From: Caenorhabditis remanei
Taxonomy: Eukaryota; Nematoda; Chromadorea; Rhabditida; Rhabditidae
Direction: 5' to 3'
Length of the DNA: 64,000 nt
Assembly: GCF_010183535.1 (NCBI RefSeq)
Contig: NC_071329.1
Span: 5,022,001-5,086,000, forward strand
Below, piece after piece: positions 1 through 12,500 of this stretch. Positions within the stretch are counted from its first letter, which is position 1; each line of letters begins with the position of its first letter. The position numbers and the translations under genes were made by a program. Below the pieces are notes generated by a model that saw only the letters and a program-made list of their open reading frames with translations, ran no database searches and had not been told where the DNA came from.

Positions 1-583
1 TGAAAAAGGGTCGTGGTCAAAGCGGCCACGCCCACTTTTACACTTTTTTTGAAAAAAGAAATGACACGATTCTAATCTCTAGTTTAGAATAAGATCCAGA
101 ATAGGCTCCGCCCACTAAAAGCTAATAGGCGTGGCTTAACAGCGAGGCCACGCCCACTTCATTTTTGATCTACCATAGAAATAAAAATGTTTTACTATAA
201 GAAGACGAAAATAGGCTCCGCCCACTTTTCAAGAATTTGAGACAGTTGTGTTTTAAGCTCCGCCCACAATTAGACCACGCCCACATTTCAAAACGAAAAA
301 TGAGCTTCAAAGTTAGTCTTCCAAAATTAACCCGTATTTATGAGAAGTGGGCGGAGCTTGTATGCGATAAGTTTTGAGAGAAAATCGCAAAAGGGGCGTG
401 GCCTATAGGGGGAGGGGTCTAGAGACACAAAAAAAACGTTTTCATAATGGGCGGGGCTTGTTTAAACAGAACACTTACAAAAATGGGCGTGTCGTAGCGT
501 TCCAAAACCGAATCGTATTCGTGAGAAGTGGGCGGAGCTTTCTGCACAAAAAGGGGGGCGTGGCCTTACCTATCGATTTCCAG
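1..583. other. Intron of the athp-2-like gene, rich in GTGGGCGGAGC and CGTGGCC words
   Basis: No coding sequence is visible here. The stretch is built from repeated copies, in both orientations, of GTGGGCGGAGC / GCTCCGCCCAC and of CGTGGCC / GGCCACGCCCAC, separated by AT-rich sequence. It ends at a splice acceptor (TTTCCAG, 577-583) that opens the first exon in the window, so it reads as the 3' part of an intron. The same GC-rich word recurs at about 2301, 2396, 12391, 22893, 47488 and 50623, so it is a dispersed motif and not specific to this gene. Confidence 0.6.
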
Positions 584-3500
584 CACCACGTCCACGTGGC
601 CGCCCACCAAAGACACCGGAACAGAGAGCACTCGCTCAACAAGAAAAGAAACAAAGGAAACGAGCGGAAGCTCCGCCCCCAGGACCGGATGATTTCGATC
701 TGACGAGCAGCGGAGCGCTAACATACCACGGACATCCGATGACGTCATCATCGTCTTCTCCTGCGAAGAAGAAAATTCGACGATCGAGTACGTCGAAAAA
801 TGAGAAAAAGAAGGCGAAAATTATCGAGCAACAAGGAGATTTGGATTTCTATTTCACTGAAGCGAGACGACTTGGAATCGATGTGACTGGACTGGAACAG
901 GACGAGAAATTGTTGAGTCCGAAGAAGGTGGCCGAGTTTAAGATGAGGGTTAAGGTAGGATTTTGGCGGAAAATTGAGAAAAAATACACGAGAAAATGGA
1001 CATTTTGAATACCAAAAACTCAAAAAAATCAAGATTTTTGAGCCTAAAACCATGATTACGTGAAAAAATTTGAGATTTTCATCGCAAATTGCAGATTTTC
1101 AGTCAAAACCCGTTTTCGAATACCTAGTTTCAAAAATTTCGAATAAAACTAATATCCCTGGAAAGCTGAAGACGTGGGGACTCTGAATCTGTATTCGGAA
1201 TTCGAGAAATGTTGAAATAAAGTTCATTTTTAACGAAAACACTCCAAAAATGGGGGTTTCTGTGCTCCAAACATCTTTAATTTCAGTGGTTTTTCTTGAT
1301 TTTTCGAAAACAAAACGGAAAAAAAGATTCGCGGTGGGTGGGATTCGAACCCACGATCCGGGGGTTGAACCGGAATGGAATTGGCAAATTCCACGCCTTA
1401 ACCACTCGGCCACCACCGCATCGATTCTGAATTTATGGGAAGTTGCCTAAAAACTTGATTACGTTTTTTTTCGAAAAAAAAAATCAAATGTTTACCAACT
1501 TGTACTCAAAACCCGTTTTCAATCACCTAAATTCGAAAATTTTGAATAAAACTGATATATCTGAAAAGCTGAAGACGTGGGGGCTCTGAATCTGTAATCA
1601 GAATTGGAGAAATGTCAAATTGGATGGCAATTTGAACGAAAAAACTTCAAAAAAAGAGGTTTCTGTGCTCAAAATACCTTTAAATTCAGTGATTTTTCAT
1701 GATTTTCCTCTAAAAAACGAAAAAAAAGATTCGCGGTGGGTGGGATTCGAACCCACGATCCGGGGATCGAACCGGAATGGAATTGGCAAATTCCACGCCT
1801 TAACCACTCGGCCACCACCGCATCGATTCTGAATCTATGGGAAGTTGCTTATGGGAAGACGGACTGTAGAGGTGTTACCACTCTAAGGTGTCCCAGGGAT
1901 CATTCCCAAAGGGCCGCCTGTCCGTCTTCCCATAAGCAACTTCCCATAGATTCAGAATCGATGCGGTGGTGGCCGAGTGGTTAAGGCGTGGAATTTGCCA
2001 ATTCCATTCCGGTTCAACTCCCGGATCGTGGGTTCGAATCCCACCCACCGCGAATCTTTTTTTCGTTTTTTAGAGGAAAATCATGAAAAATCACTGAAAT
2101 TAAGGATGTTTAGAACACAGAAACCTTATTTTTTGAAGTTTTTCGTTCAAACTGCCATCCAATTTGACATTTCTCCAATTCTGAATACAGATTCAGAGTC
2201 CCCACGTCTTCAGCTGTCCAGGGATATTGTCGAAAAAATAAAGTTTCGACAAGGATTTTCAAAAAAAATTTCGCGGGCTGGAACACGCAAGCGCATAAAG
2301 TTGTGGGCGGAGCTTAAACTGCAAGCGGTGCGGTTCTTAATTTGGAAAAAAACAACTGGAATTAGAACCGCGCCGCTTAATTAAGCTTGCAGTTTAAGCT
2401 CCGCCCACAACTTTATGCGCTTGCGTGTTCCAGCCCGCGAAATTTTTTTTTGAAAATCTTTGTCGAAACTTTATTTTTTTGACAGTATGAGCTATATTCG
2501 AAATTTTCGAGTTTAGGCTATCGACAGCAGGTTTCGACTGAAAATCGATGAAAATTGGAATTTTGACTGAAAACCTGCCGATATCTACGATTTTGGAAAA
2601 ATCTAGCATTTTTTAAATCTAAAAATCTTCAAAAATTCCCAATTTTGCAGGAAGAAAAAGATGTGGAACGCGAGGCGCTCAAAGAAGAGAAAAAGCGAAA
2701 AATTCGTGAAAAAGCGGCGTATAACAAGAAGCGAGAAGACCTTCTCTGCAATGATCTGAAACCAATGCCCAAATTTCCGTCACTCGAAATTCCCACGTGG
2801 ATGTCCGATGAGGAATTCGGCGATTTCTTATTCATAATGCAATTCTTTTCGACGTTCAAAGAGATTCTCCCGTTGAAAGAAATTCGTGGAAACGATGAAA
2901 TTCAATTCTCGGATATCGTTTTGGCTGTTAAATGTAATGACCCTCAAAACAGTCCGTTCGCTGATTTAATGCGAGTTCTCTTGTCGATTCGAACTGATAT
3001 AGCTGATGAGGAGGACGGCGATGAGGCGGATTTCAGTAATCGAGACGAGATATATCTTATAAATGCACAGAATTGTGATCCGGCGAATGTGGTGTACGGA
3101 GAGTCGATACGAGAAATAAGCGATTTGCATTTTAAGTGAGTTTGGTGTCAAGTTGACTTAAAATCATGCTGAAAAACCCTGAAAATCGCCTTAAAAACAT
3201 GAAAAATAGTTGAAAATCAACTTAAAATTTTGAAAAATCGCTGAAAATTGACTTTAAATTATGAAAAATAGCTAAAAGTAGACTTAAAATCATGGAAAAT
3301 AGCTGAAAAGTGACTCAAAATTTTGAAAATGCGCTGAAAATTGACTAAAAATCATGAAAAAACGCTGAAAATCGGCTTAAAATTTTGAAAAAATTGACCT
3401 AAAATCACAGACATTCGGACAGACATACAGATTGACAGATATGTAAATAAACTAGATGCTCCCTGGACATCTGGATATACAGATTGACAGACATCCGGAC

Positions 3501-6500
3501 ATGCGGACACACCAATAGACATACTGACCGACTTCTGAAAATCCGGCCACACAGATAGACGAATAGACGGAAAATTGGAGATCTGGATAGACAGGCCATT
3601 GGACATCCGGACATAAAAACAGACAGACAGACATAGAATAGGATGAAATGAGACATTAAATTTGATATTAGCGGACATCCGGACATGTAGACATACGAAC
3701 AGATTCTGCATGGACCTTTGGACATCCGGACACACAGATCAGCTTCTAGAAATCTGGACATCTAGGCACACAGACAGACAATCAGAAAGTGATATTCTGG
3801 ACATCTGGACACACCCAAAGACATCTGGATCTACAGACAGATAGACAGACAGATATCTTGGCGTTTTCCTCAATTTTTCCTTAAAAAATCATATTTTTGC
3901 CCAAAAATTTGCTGAATAAGTGTAATTTTCCCTCCAAAAACTGCGTTTTTCTAAAGTCCATAATTTTTGACACGTGTGACTGAGAAGCTGACGGTATAAG
4001 GATTCTGAATCTATATTCTAAACCGGTCAACGATAAAAATGAATCAAGATTCACAGAAATCGTTGTATCTCGATTCTTTTTGATCATAGACGAAATTTGA
4101 ATGCAGATTCAGAATCCTCACTGACGTCAGCTCTTCAGTCATATACGCCAAAAATTATGGATTTCAGAAAAATGCAGTTTTTGAGTGAAAATTACACATT
4201 TTCAGCTATTTATTCAAAATTTAAAAGTTTTTGAGTTCTAAAACCCGTCAATTTCCCATATTTCCAGAATCCGCAAAATCCAAATTTTGTCTATGATCAA
4301 AAGGAACCGAAATACGAGAATTTCAGTCAAAAAATTGCTGTATCTCGGTTCATTTCGACCGTAGACAAAATTTGAATACAGATTCGGAATCCTCATGACG
4401 TCAGCTTTCCCATCGTACAGATTTCATGTGAAATGGATAACTTTTGCCTTAAAAAATTGAGTTTTTTTCGAATTTGGAGTCAAATTGACGGTTTCATTGA
4501 GGAAATTCGACTTTTTCGAGTCAAAATTTAGAAAACTTAAAGATTTTCTTGGCTGAAACTAGTTTTTAAAAGATTTATTAGCAGATTTAGTGTCGGAATA
4601 TCAGAATTTCAAAACGTCTAGTTTGGAATTGTCTCGGTTTGCGAAAAGTCCAGGAGCTGGAAATTCACGAGTTTCTCTTTTAAAAATTCGTCATATTTCC
4701 AGAATCCGTAAAATCCACGGAAAATCGGTTCGCCATCTGCCAGTGGATTGGATGACACTCACCGAGGTGCTCCGTCTGATATTCGAAACATCCGGCTACT
4801 ATACGGGCATCTCCACACACAGACATCGTCTCTACGCACGTGGAAACTATCGTGGATACGAGGACCCCGCGTTCGAATTCCGACACGCCCACCCTCAAAT
4901 TATGGAGAAACTTCGCACACAGACGGTGTTCGATTTGGAGCCGTCGGAGCGTTTGGAGATTATGAAGACGTTGATCTATCAACTTTTGACCTACTCGAAA
5001 TTCAGAATCCATTTGGAGAAACATCAGATGGAGTTGACAGAGTTGAGGAAGGAGCAGAAGCGGCTGAAGACGTGGGACGCCGGACAGGAGGCGGACTCGA
5101 ATGCGGCACGTCTTCTGATGGAATACGATTCACAGAGTGGTGGAGGAGGAGGGGGCGGAGTCAAGGATGTGGAGAAGGAGGCGTTGGTGAAGAGATTTAA
5201 GACTTATTTGAAGGCATTGAATGAGGGAAGACGATATGATAAGGAGGATTTGGATACGGTGAGTTTTTGGCTGGGGTGACGTTCGGCGCGTTTTTAGAAC
5301 ACCGAGATATTCGAAAAATCGTTAATGAAGACGAGCGGTTGGCGTGCCTTCAGCGCTTTTTTTCTTGTTTCACTCATTTCGGACATCCGGACATTGACAG
5401 ACAGACAGACAGACCAAAAGTGGCCTAGAAAAATTCATGTCTGGGGTGACGTTGGCGCGTTTTTGGAAAAGGAAAAGTCGTTAATGAAGTCGAGCGGTTG
5501 GCGTGCCTTCAGCGCGTTTCTTTTCTTTGTTTCACAAATTTCGGACATCTGGACGAACTTTACAGACAGACAGACAGAAAAGAAATCATAAACTTTTATG
5601 TCTGGGGTGACGTTGGGCGCGTTTTTAGAACACCGAGATATTCGAAAAATCGTTAATGAAGACGAACGGATGGCGTGCCTTCAGCGCTTTTTTTCTTGTT
5701 TCACACATTTCGGACATCCGGACCAGGGCTGTGCGAAAAAAAGTTTCCGAAAAACTTTTTTTTCGAAATCTTGGTACCGAAAAAACCGAAAAACTTATTT
5801 TTTTCGAAAACTTTGGACCGAAAAAAATCGAGAAACATTTTTTTTCGAAAAAATTTGACCGAAAAAACCGAAAAAAAGTTTCCAGAAAACTGTCTGAAAA
5901 ATGTGTTTTCGGAGGCAAAAATCTTGAATTTGTGTGAAAACTGTAAGTATTTCGAAGAAAGACTGATAGAAACCTGTTTTTGAGTACAGAATTTCAGGAA
6001 AAATCGAAAAATCACTATTTCTGTAACTTAAATTTTGAAATTTCAGGAGAAATTTCCAACATTTTTCGAACGGTTTTTTCGAAAATTATCCGAAAATTTT
6101 TCGCCCGAAAAACTTTTTCGAAAAGTTTAGACCGAAAAATTTTTCGCCGTAAAATTTTTCGGAAAATTTGGCCCGAAAAATTTTTCACCTCAAAATTTTT
6201 CGAAAACCACCGAAAAAACCGAAAAAATTTTTCGTCCGAAAAATTTTTCGCACAGCCCTGATCCGGACATTGACAGACAGACAGACAGAAAATCAATCAT
6301 AAAATTTTATGGCTGGGGTGACGTTGACGCGTTTTTAGAACACCGAACACATTCGAAAAATCGAGAATTTCCGAGTTTTTTTACACGGAAGTCTGAAGGA
6401 TTTTGAAAAAGTTCGCAATTTGTTGTAAAATCTAATGCATTTGGTGTTTGCAAACAATTTGAAGTACAGTAACCCATTAGTATTGAGAAATCTTTCCAAA

Positions 6501-9500
6501 TAAAACTATTGAGATTACTGTAGTTTCAAAAAAAATTCCGAATTTTCAAAATATACCAGATCTTGCGACAAATTGCAGAATTTTGAAAAACAAACGATTT
6601 TTCAAACGAAAAAAGCTGAATAGGGGTAAAAAACTTGAATTTTTTTTGGACATGATAGACACGAATTAAGTGAAAATTTGGATATCCGGACAAACAGATA
6701 CTGGGAAAAACGGACATACGGACAGACATACATTTCGATAGACATCTGGACACATGAAAATGGACAGACAGAAATCCGAAAATTCAAGATTCTGATACTC
6801 GGAATCTCACCTCATTTTCGTATTTTTAGATAATTAGATAGCAGATTCTGAATCCCCAGAATTTCAGCTTCCGATTTCATCTCGGCTTTAACCGGAATTT
6901 ATGATTTTTTCAAGTTGAAATTGAGAATTTTTCTAAAATTAAAAATTAACAATTTCAGATCCTACTCGACGCCGTTCCATACACCTCACTAACACTCGAC
7001 GAGATAGTCACCGCCCGTGATCTCCAAAAAGCCGAATTCAAGACTTTGATGCAATCGATAACCTCCAAGTTATTCTCGACATACTGTAAAGTCAGCGACA
7101 TACGACTCGGCTCGGATCGTGCCTATCGTCGATACATTGTAATCGATAAACTGTCGGCGATTCTTGTGGAGAATCCGACGTCTTCTGAGCTCAGAATCGA
7201 GTGTGATGAGCCATCGGTTCTAGAAATTTCTGAGGATTCTGAATCCCATGACGTCTTCAGATGCACGGGACATCTGGAGTCATGTGAGGTCCACGGCGCC
7301 GCGAGAGACTCAAAAACCCGCTGGTCCTATATCAAAAACCGCGAGCAATTCGATGAATTCGTCGGTTCGCTGAATGCACGTGGGCTCCGCGAGCATGAAA
7401 TGCTCGAAGAGCTTCAAGAATACCGTCTGAATCTTCTGGAGCTTCTCGAGGATACAGAAGACGCTTTGGGGGACGCCACGTGGCAGGAGAACCTGATGAC
7501 TGAGGAGACGGACCCGGCGGATAGCTATAATATCGATTGGGACGCGGAAATTCGGGATTTGTTGCTTGATTTTGAGGAGAAATTGGATCAAGGACAGATG
7601 GGATCTATTGAGAAGAAATTCAAGATTTCTAGACCGGCATGGCGGGAAAAATTGAAAGAAAATGGGGATGTTAGCGCGGTTTTGACGGAGAATCTGAAGA
7701 TTTTTGATGAAGACGTTGTGGAGATGAATGACGTCATCGGGATGAGTGACTCCAGAAAATTGGCCATCGCTTTCTTTATGATTATCAGAAGTATTCAGTT
7801 GAAATTCATCAAACCACCGTTTATTAGTCCGAATAGGGATGAACGTGAGTTTGAGGGGAAATGTTCGAAATATGACTTTTTTCATTAAAAAGAGACTGAA
7901 ATTGCTCGAAAAAGTGCTAATTTTCAGTAAAAATCGAGGTAAAATCACAATTTTTGATCAGAAAAATAGGCTGAAAATGTGAGAAACTAGAACCTATTTT
8001 CAGAACTATTTTGCTTTGTAATTTAGGTTTTTTGAAGTTTTGAGAGTCATTTTGGCTGAAAATGGGAAAAAAAGTAGCTATATTGAAACGAAATTGTTCG
8101 AAAATTGGTTGTTTTTAGCTGAAAATGCTGAAAAAAATAAGAAATTTTTCAATTTTTAAGGATTTTTTCACAAGAAAAACTCATGTTCTCCGGATTTTTT
8201 TGAAAGTCGTATGTTTTTTGGTTGAATTTTTTTAAACTCATCATTTTTTGTGATAAATTTTCAAAAATTGCAAAAAAAAAATTTGGTTACGGGACGTTTC
8301 GAAACCGAGACATTTCCAAGGTTGCCAAGCGTCTCGGTTTTCAAACGTCTAGTTTCGAAACGTCACGGAGCCAAAATATTACTTTTTTGACTCCAAATTC
8401 GGAAAAAAACTCAATTTTTGAGTAAAAGTCGTAAATTTCGCATCAAATCTGTCTGACTGGAAAACTGACGTCATGCGGATTCTGAATCTGTATTCAAATT
8501 TTGTCTACGGTCAAAATGAATTGAGTTACAGCGATTTTTAGACTGAAATTCTTGAATTTCGATTCATTTCTATCGTTTTCCCACAGTTCGCTATTTGATT
8601 CAATTTTAAATTTTTTTGTCAAAAGCTATTAGCACGACAGGCTTCTTACAACTGCGCTCTACCGAAACCGATGAAAATAGTGTGTGAAATTGAGAGACTC
8701 CGAGAAAAAGAGACATTTTTCAAGGGAATTTCGGTGGAGCGTAGTTGTAATCACTGAACAGAGCTAATATACGTTTTTTCAAAACTTTCAAAAAATAATT
8801 CAAAAATAATTTTTTTTTCGGCCTGATCCGTGACAAGTCTGGAAAAAATCACATGGTACCCATCAGGGGTGTGCGGACAGGAAAATTTCGGAATTTCGGA
8901 CACTAAAAAATGTCCGAGTTTCAAAATTTCGGACTTTCGGAATCTCGGACTATTCCGAATTTCGGATTTTCGGAATTTCGGAATTTCGGAATTGTCCGAA
9001 TTTCGGATTTTCGGACTTTCGGAATGTCGGAATATTCCGATTTTCGGACTTTCGGAATTTTTTTTCAACAGATTGTCCCATTTACCCATATCGAATGCTG
9101 AAAACCGTTTTTTGTTTGAAAAAAACACTGCGAAAAGACGAAAATTTAAAAAAAAACCGCCTGAAAACTGCGGAAAAAAATCTGTTCGAGACCCGTCATG
9201 AAAAGTGCGCATGCGCCTTTAATACAGTACTTTCTCTTCCATTCCGAATTTTTTTCGGAACGTTCCGATCGGAATTCCATTCCGAAAATTTTTTTTCGGA
9301 ATATTCCGATCGGAATTCCGTTCCGAAAATGAGCCGATTTTCGGAATTTTTCGGAATTCCGAATTCCGTTCCGCACACCCCTGGTACCCATAGACTACTG
9401 TTACACCATCTGGCACTCTCTCTCATCTTCTGTTTGGTGGGTAGATATAGAAAGAGAGAAACAGTTAGAGAGAAGAGGGCGCCTCCATGGCTCAGTCGGT

Positions 9501-12500
9501 TGTAAGTAGTGCCACCAGACCGCAATGCGGTAAATATCCTCCCCTCCGACTCCCATGTGCGTCCTATTTTTTTTCTTTTTTAAATCCGAAAATTGATAAT
9601 TTTTGGAACAAAAAAAAAAGAAAATTTCTTGAATTTTCTCACAGTTAACTGTAATTTCCGTCCAAAATTACACTTTTTTAAGCGAGAAACATCGAGAGAA
9701 ACCCAAGCTCATGAATTCTAAATTTTTAATTTTGTCTACGGTCAAAATGAACCGAGATACAGCAATTTTTAGACTGAAATTCTTGTATTTCGGTTCATTT
9801 TGATCATAGACAAAATTTGAATACATATTCAGAATCCTTGTAATTTTTACATTTTTTGCCTTTTTTCTGATCAAAAACTGTGATTTTACTTTGATTTTCA
9901 CCTGAAATTGGCATTTTTTGAGTATTTTCAATCTTTTTCAAGTGGAAAAAAAACACAATTTTATCGATAAATCGTAGATCAAAAAATGAAAAATTCTTCA
10001 ATTTTCTCTCAGAAAACGTTAATTTATGTCAAAATTTCTCCAATTTCCGATTTCCAGACGGCAATCTGAAACCGTCGGAGCTCTTCATCCGCTGGCAACG
10101 TGCTCTCCTCCAAACAGACTCTCACTCCGCCCTCTCCCTCTTTATCTCCACATTCGAAGGCGCCATCAAATGGGACAAATCACGTCTTCAAGGCAAATGT
10201 AAGAGTTGTCGTCGAAAAGCGGTGGCTCACGAGCTCATCTTGTGCTCCGAATGTGACAATTGCTATCATCTGAAGTGTGCGAAGCTCGCGGAGCCGGAAG
10301 ACGATTGGATGTGCACGACGTGTCGAGCACAGCACCGAAAGACGGAGAACGAGGCGAAACGGATGGCGAGAGAGGAGTTGAACAATATAAGTATAAATGA
10401 GACGGACTTGTCGTCGTCGGAATCACAAGAAACACCGTCGACGTCTTCTGAATTACAACCGACGACGTCGATGATAAAGACGGCGAGTGGACGATCGGTG
10501 AAGAAGGTGCATTACTCGGAAGTACATGAGGGATTGAGTTTAAAGAGTCGCAAATCGAATGGAATGATACCGGCGGCGGTGACGGCGACGACTCCGACGA
10601 CACCGTCGGAACGACCGCATCGCAATGTGACGATGAGAAAGTGAGTGGGACGGTTTGGAAATAAAAAACTAGTTGTACCGTTTAGTAACCGTTTTTTTGA
10701 GAAAAGGACGTTTTGAAACCGTTTTTTGAGAAAAGGACGTTTTGAAACCGTTTTTTGAGAGAGGGACGTTTTGAAACCGTTTTTTGAGATTAGGACGTTT
10801 TGAAACCGTTTTTTTTTTGAGAAAAGGACGTTTTGAAACCGTTTTTTGAGAAAACTACGTTTTGAAACCGTTTTTTGAATAAAAGACGTTTAGTAACCGT
10901 TTTTTTGAGAAAAGGACGTTTTGAAACCGTTTTTTGAGATTAGGACGTTTTGAAACCGTTTTTTGAGATTAGGACGTTTTGAAACCATTTTTTGAGAAAA
11001 ATACGTTTTGACACCGATTTTTTTTTGAAAAAAGGACGTTTTGAAACCGTTTTTTGAGAAAAGGACGTTTTGAAACCGTTTTTTGAGAAAAGGACGTTTT
11101 GAAACCGATTATTGAGAAAAGGACGTTTTGAAACCGAGTCACTTCGAAACCCGGATGTCTTGAAACTGAGAAATTTGGAAACCGGGACGTTTTGAAACTG
11201 AGACATCTGAAAAACGGGTCGTTTTGAAACTAAGACACTCAAAAACCGGGACGTCTTGTAACTGAGACATTTCGAAACCAGGACGTTTCGAAACCAAAAT
11301 ATTTTACTTTTCCCGTTTCGAAACGTCCTGAAAATTTCTAGGTCACCAAATTCTCGTAAGTGAGAGTGTCCGGATGTCCAAAAAAGGAGTTCTAAAACGA
11401 TCCGGACATACAGACAGACACGAATTGAAAAAAACAACGTTTTGACTGAATTGAGACATCTGGAAATCCGGAGTCTGCCTGTCCGGATATCCGGATATCC
11501 TCATCCCCCTCTCAACTCTATCCCTCTTCCAGCTACGACACCGACAACGAGAACAATCACTCGGACGACGACGAGGGCACCTTAGACGCCTCAGACGGCG
11601 AAAACACTCGAAAACGTAAAATCCCCGTCGCCGCTGCCGCCAAGTCGAAATCACTCGTCGACTCGCCACGTGTCATCATTCCGACGACAAAAGAGAAGAT
11701 GTCATCGATTGAATCACTTCTGAAGGAGGCGATGCGTCAGGAGTGCTCATGGCCATTCTTGCAACCTGTGGATCCGAAAGAAGTTCCAGATTATTATGAC
11801 GTCATCGAGCGACCGATGGATTTGAGAACTATGATGAATAAGATCAAACAGAGGGTTTATAACAAACCGGCGGAGGTAAGACCCGAGATGACTGGCGTGA
11901 CGTTTGGCGCGCTTTTTTAGGAAGCCTGGGGTGCCTTTGGCGCGTTTTCGACATCCAGACAACTTCCCAGGTAGACAGACCAAAAGTCGATAAGAAAATT
12001 TAATGTGTGGCGTGACGTTAGGCGCGTTTTTGAATCCCGTGATATTCGAAAAATCGTTAATGAAGCCGAGCGGTTGGCGTGCCTTCAGCGCGTTTCTTTT
12101 CTTGTTTTACAGATTTTGGACATCCGGACAAACCTTACTGACAGACTGACAGACAAAAAGTCGCTTAGAAAGTTTCATGGCTGGGGTGACGTTAGCGCGT
12201 TTTTAGAACACCGAAATATTCGAAAATCGTTAATGAAGTCGAGGGGTTGGCGTGTCTTAAGCGCGATTTTTTTGTTTTACATATTTCGGACATCCGGACG
12301 AACTTTACAGACAGATGGACCAAAAAACGGTGGAAAAATTATATGGCTGGGGTGACGTTGGCGCGTTTTTAGGAAACTTTAAGAATTCTAAGCTCCGCCC
12401 ACTTTTACAATTTCCCTTTTTTCCAGATTCGTGTCGATTTCGAGCAAATTCTGACGAATTGTGAAACGTACAACGAGACTGAAAGTGAGATCTATCAACT

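Larger units (their letters stand above)
1553..2228. repeat. Foldback repeat with tRNA-like genes in both arms
   Basis: The sequence from about 1553 to 1875 is repeated in inverted orientation from about 1922 to 2228, with a spacer of roughly 45 bp. The outer ends carry the dispersed word AAGCTGAAGACGTG next to a CTCTGAATCTG word, which marks a hairpin-repeat family seen elsewhere in the window. The inner ends are the palindromic GGGAAGACGGA / TCCGTCTTCCC. Each arm contains one complete tRNA-like gene. A third, partial copy of the arm with the first tRNA lies at about 1140-1445. Confidence 0.7.
7845..10057. other. Intron between WHIM and PHD exons, holding H2 and hairpin repeats
   Basis: The intron starts GTGAGT at 7845 and ends TTTCCAG at 10057. 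Apart from the hAT-like element (8864-9383) it carries partial GATTCTGAATCTG-family hairpins (about 8450-8590 and 9700-9840) and AT-rich filler. A tRNA-like remnant occurs at about 9481-9562. No extra exon was found. Confidence 0.6.

Noticed and set aside
566..1053. Minus-strand frames opposite the AT-hook exon
   Set aside because: They are antisense to a well supported exon and have no start, splice or family logic.
3352..3844. Long overlapping frames on both strands with CLSVCPDVQ-like text
   Set aside because: Produced by the GGACATCCGGACA/ACAGACAG repeat; every frame is open because of the period.
5597..6296. Frames on both strands rich in Phe/Lys/Arg around 5600-6300
   Set aside because: They arise from CGAAAAA/TTTTTCG words in element H1 and the surrounding tandem repeat, with no transposase motifs.
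8751..9525. Overlapping frames of 80-150 residues with repeated FRNFGIS-like text
   Set aside because: Caused by the TTCGGAATTTCGGAC satellite inside element H2.
10940..11437. 165-residue minus-strand frame
   Set aside because: It translates the 29-bp minisatellite; the peptide is a repeated FQNVLFSKN motif without family character.
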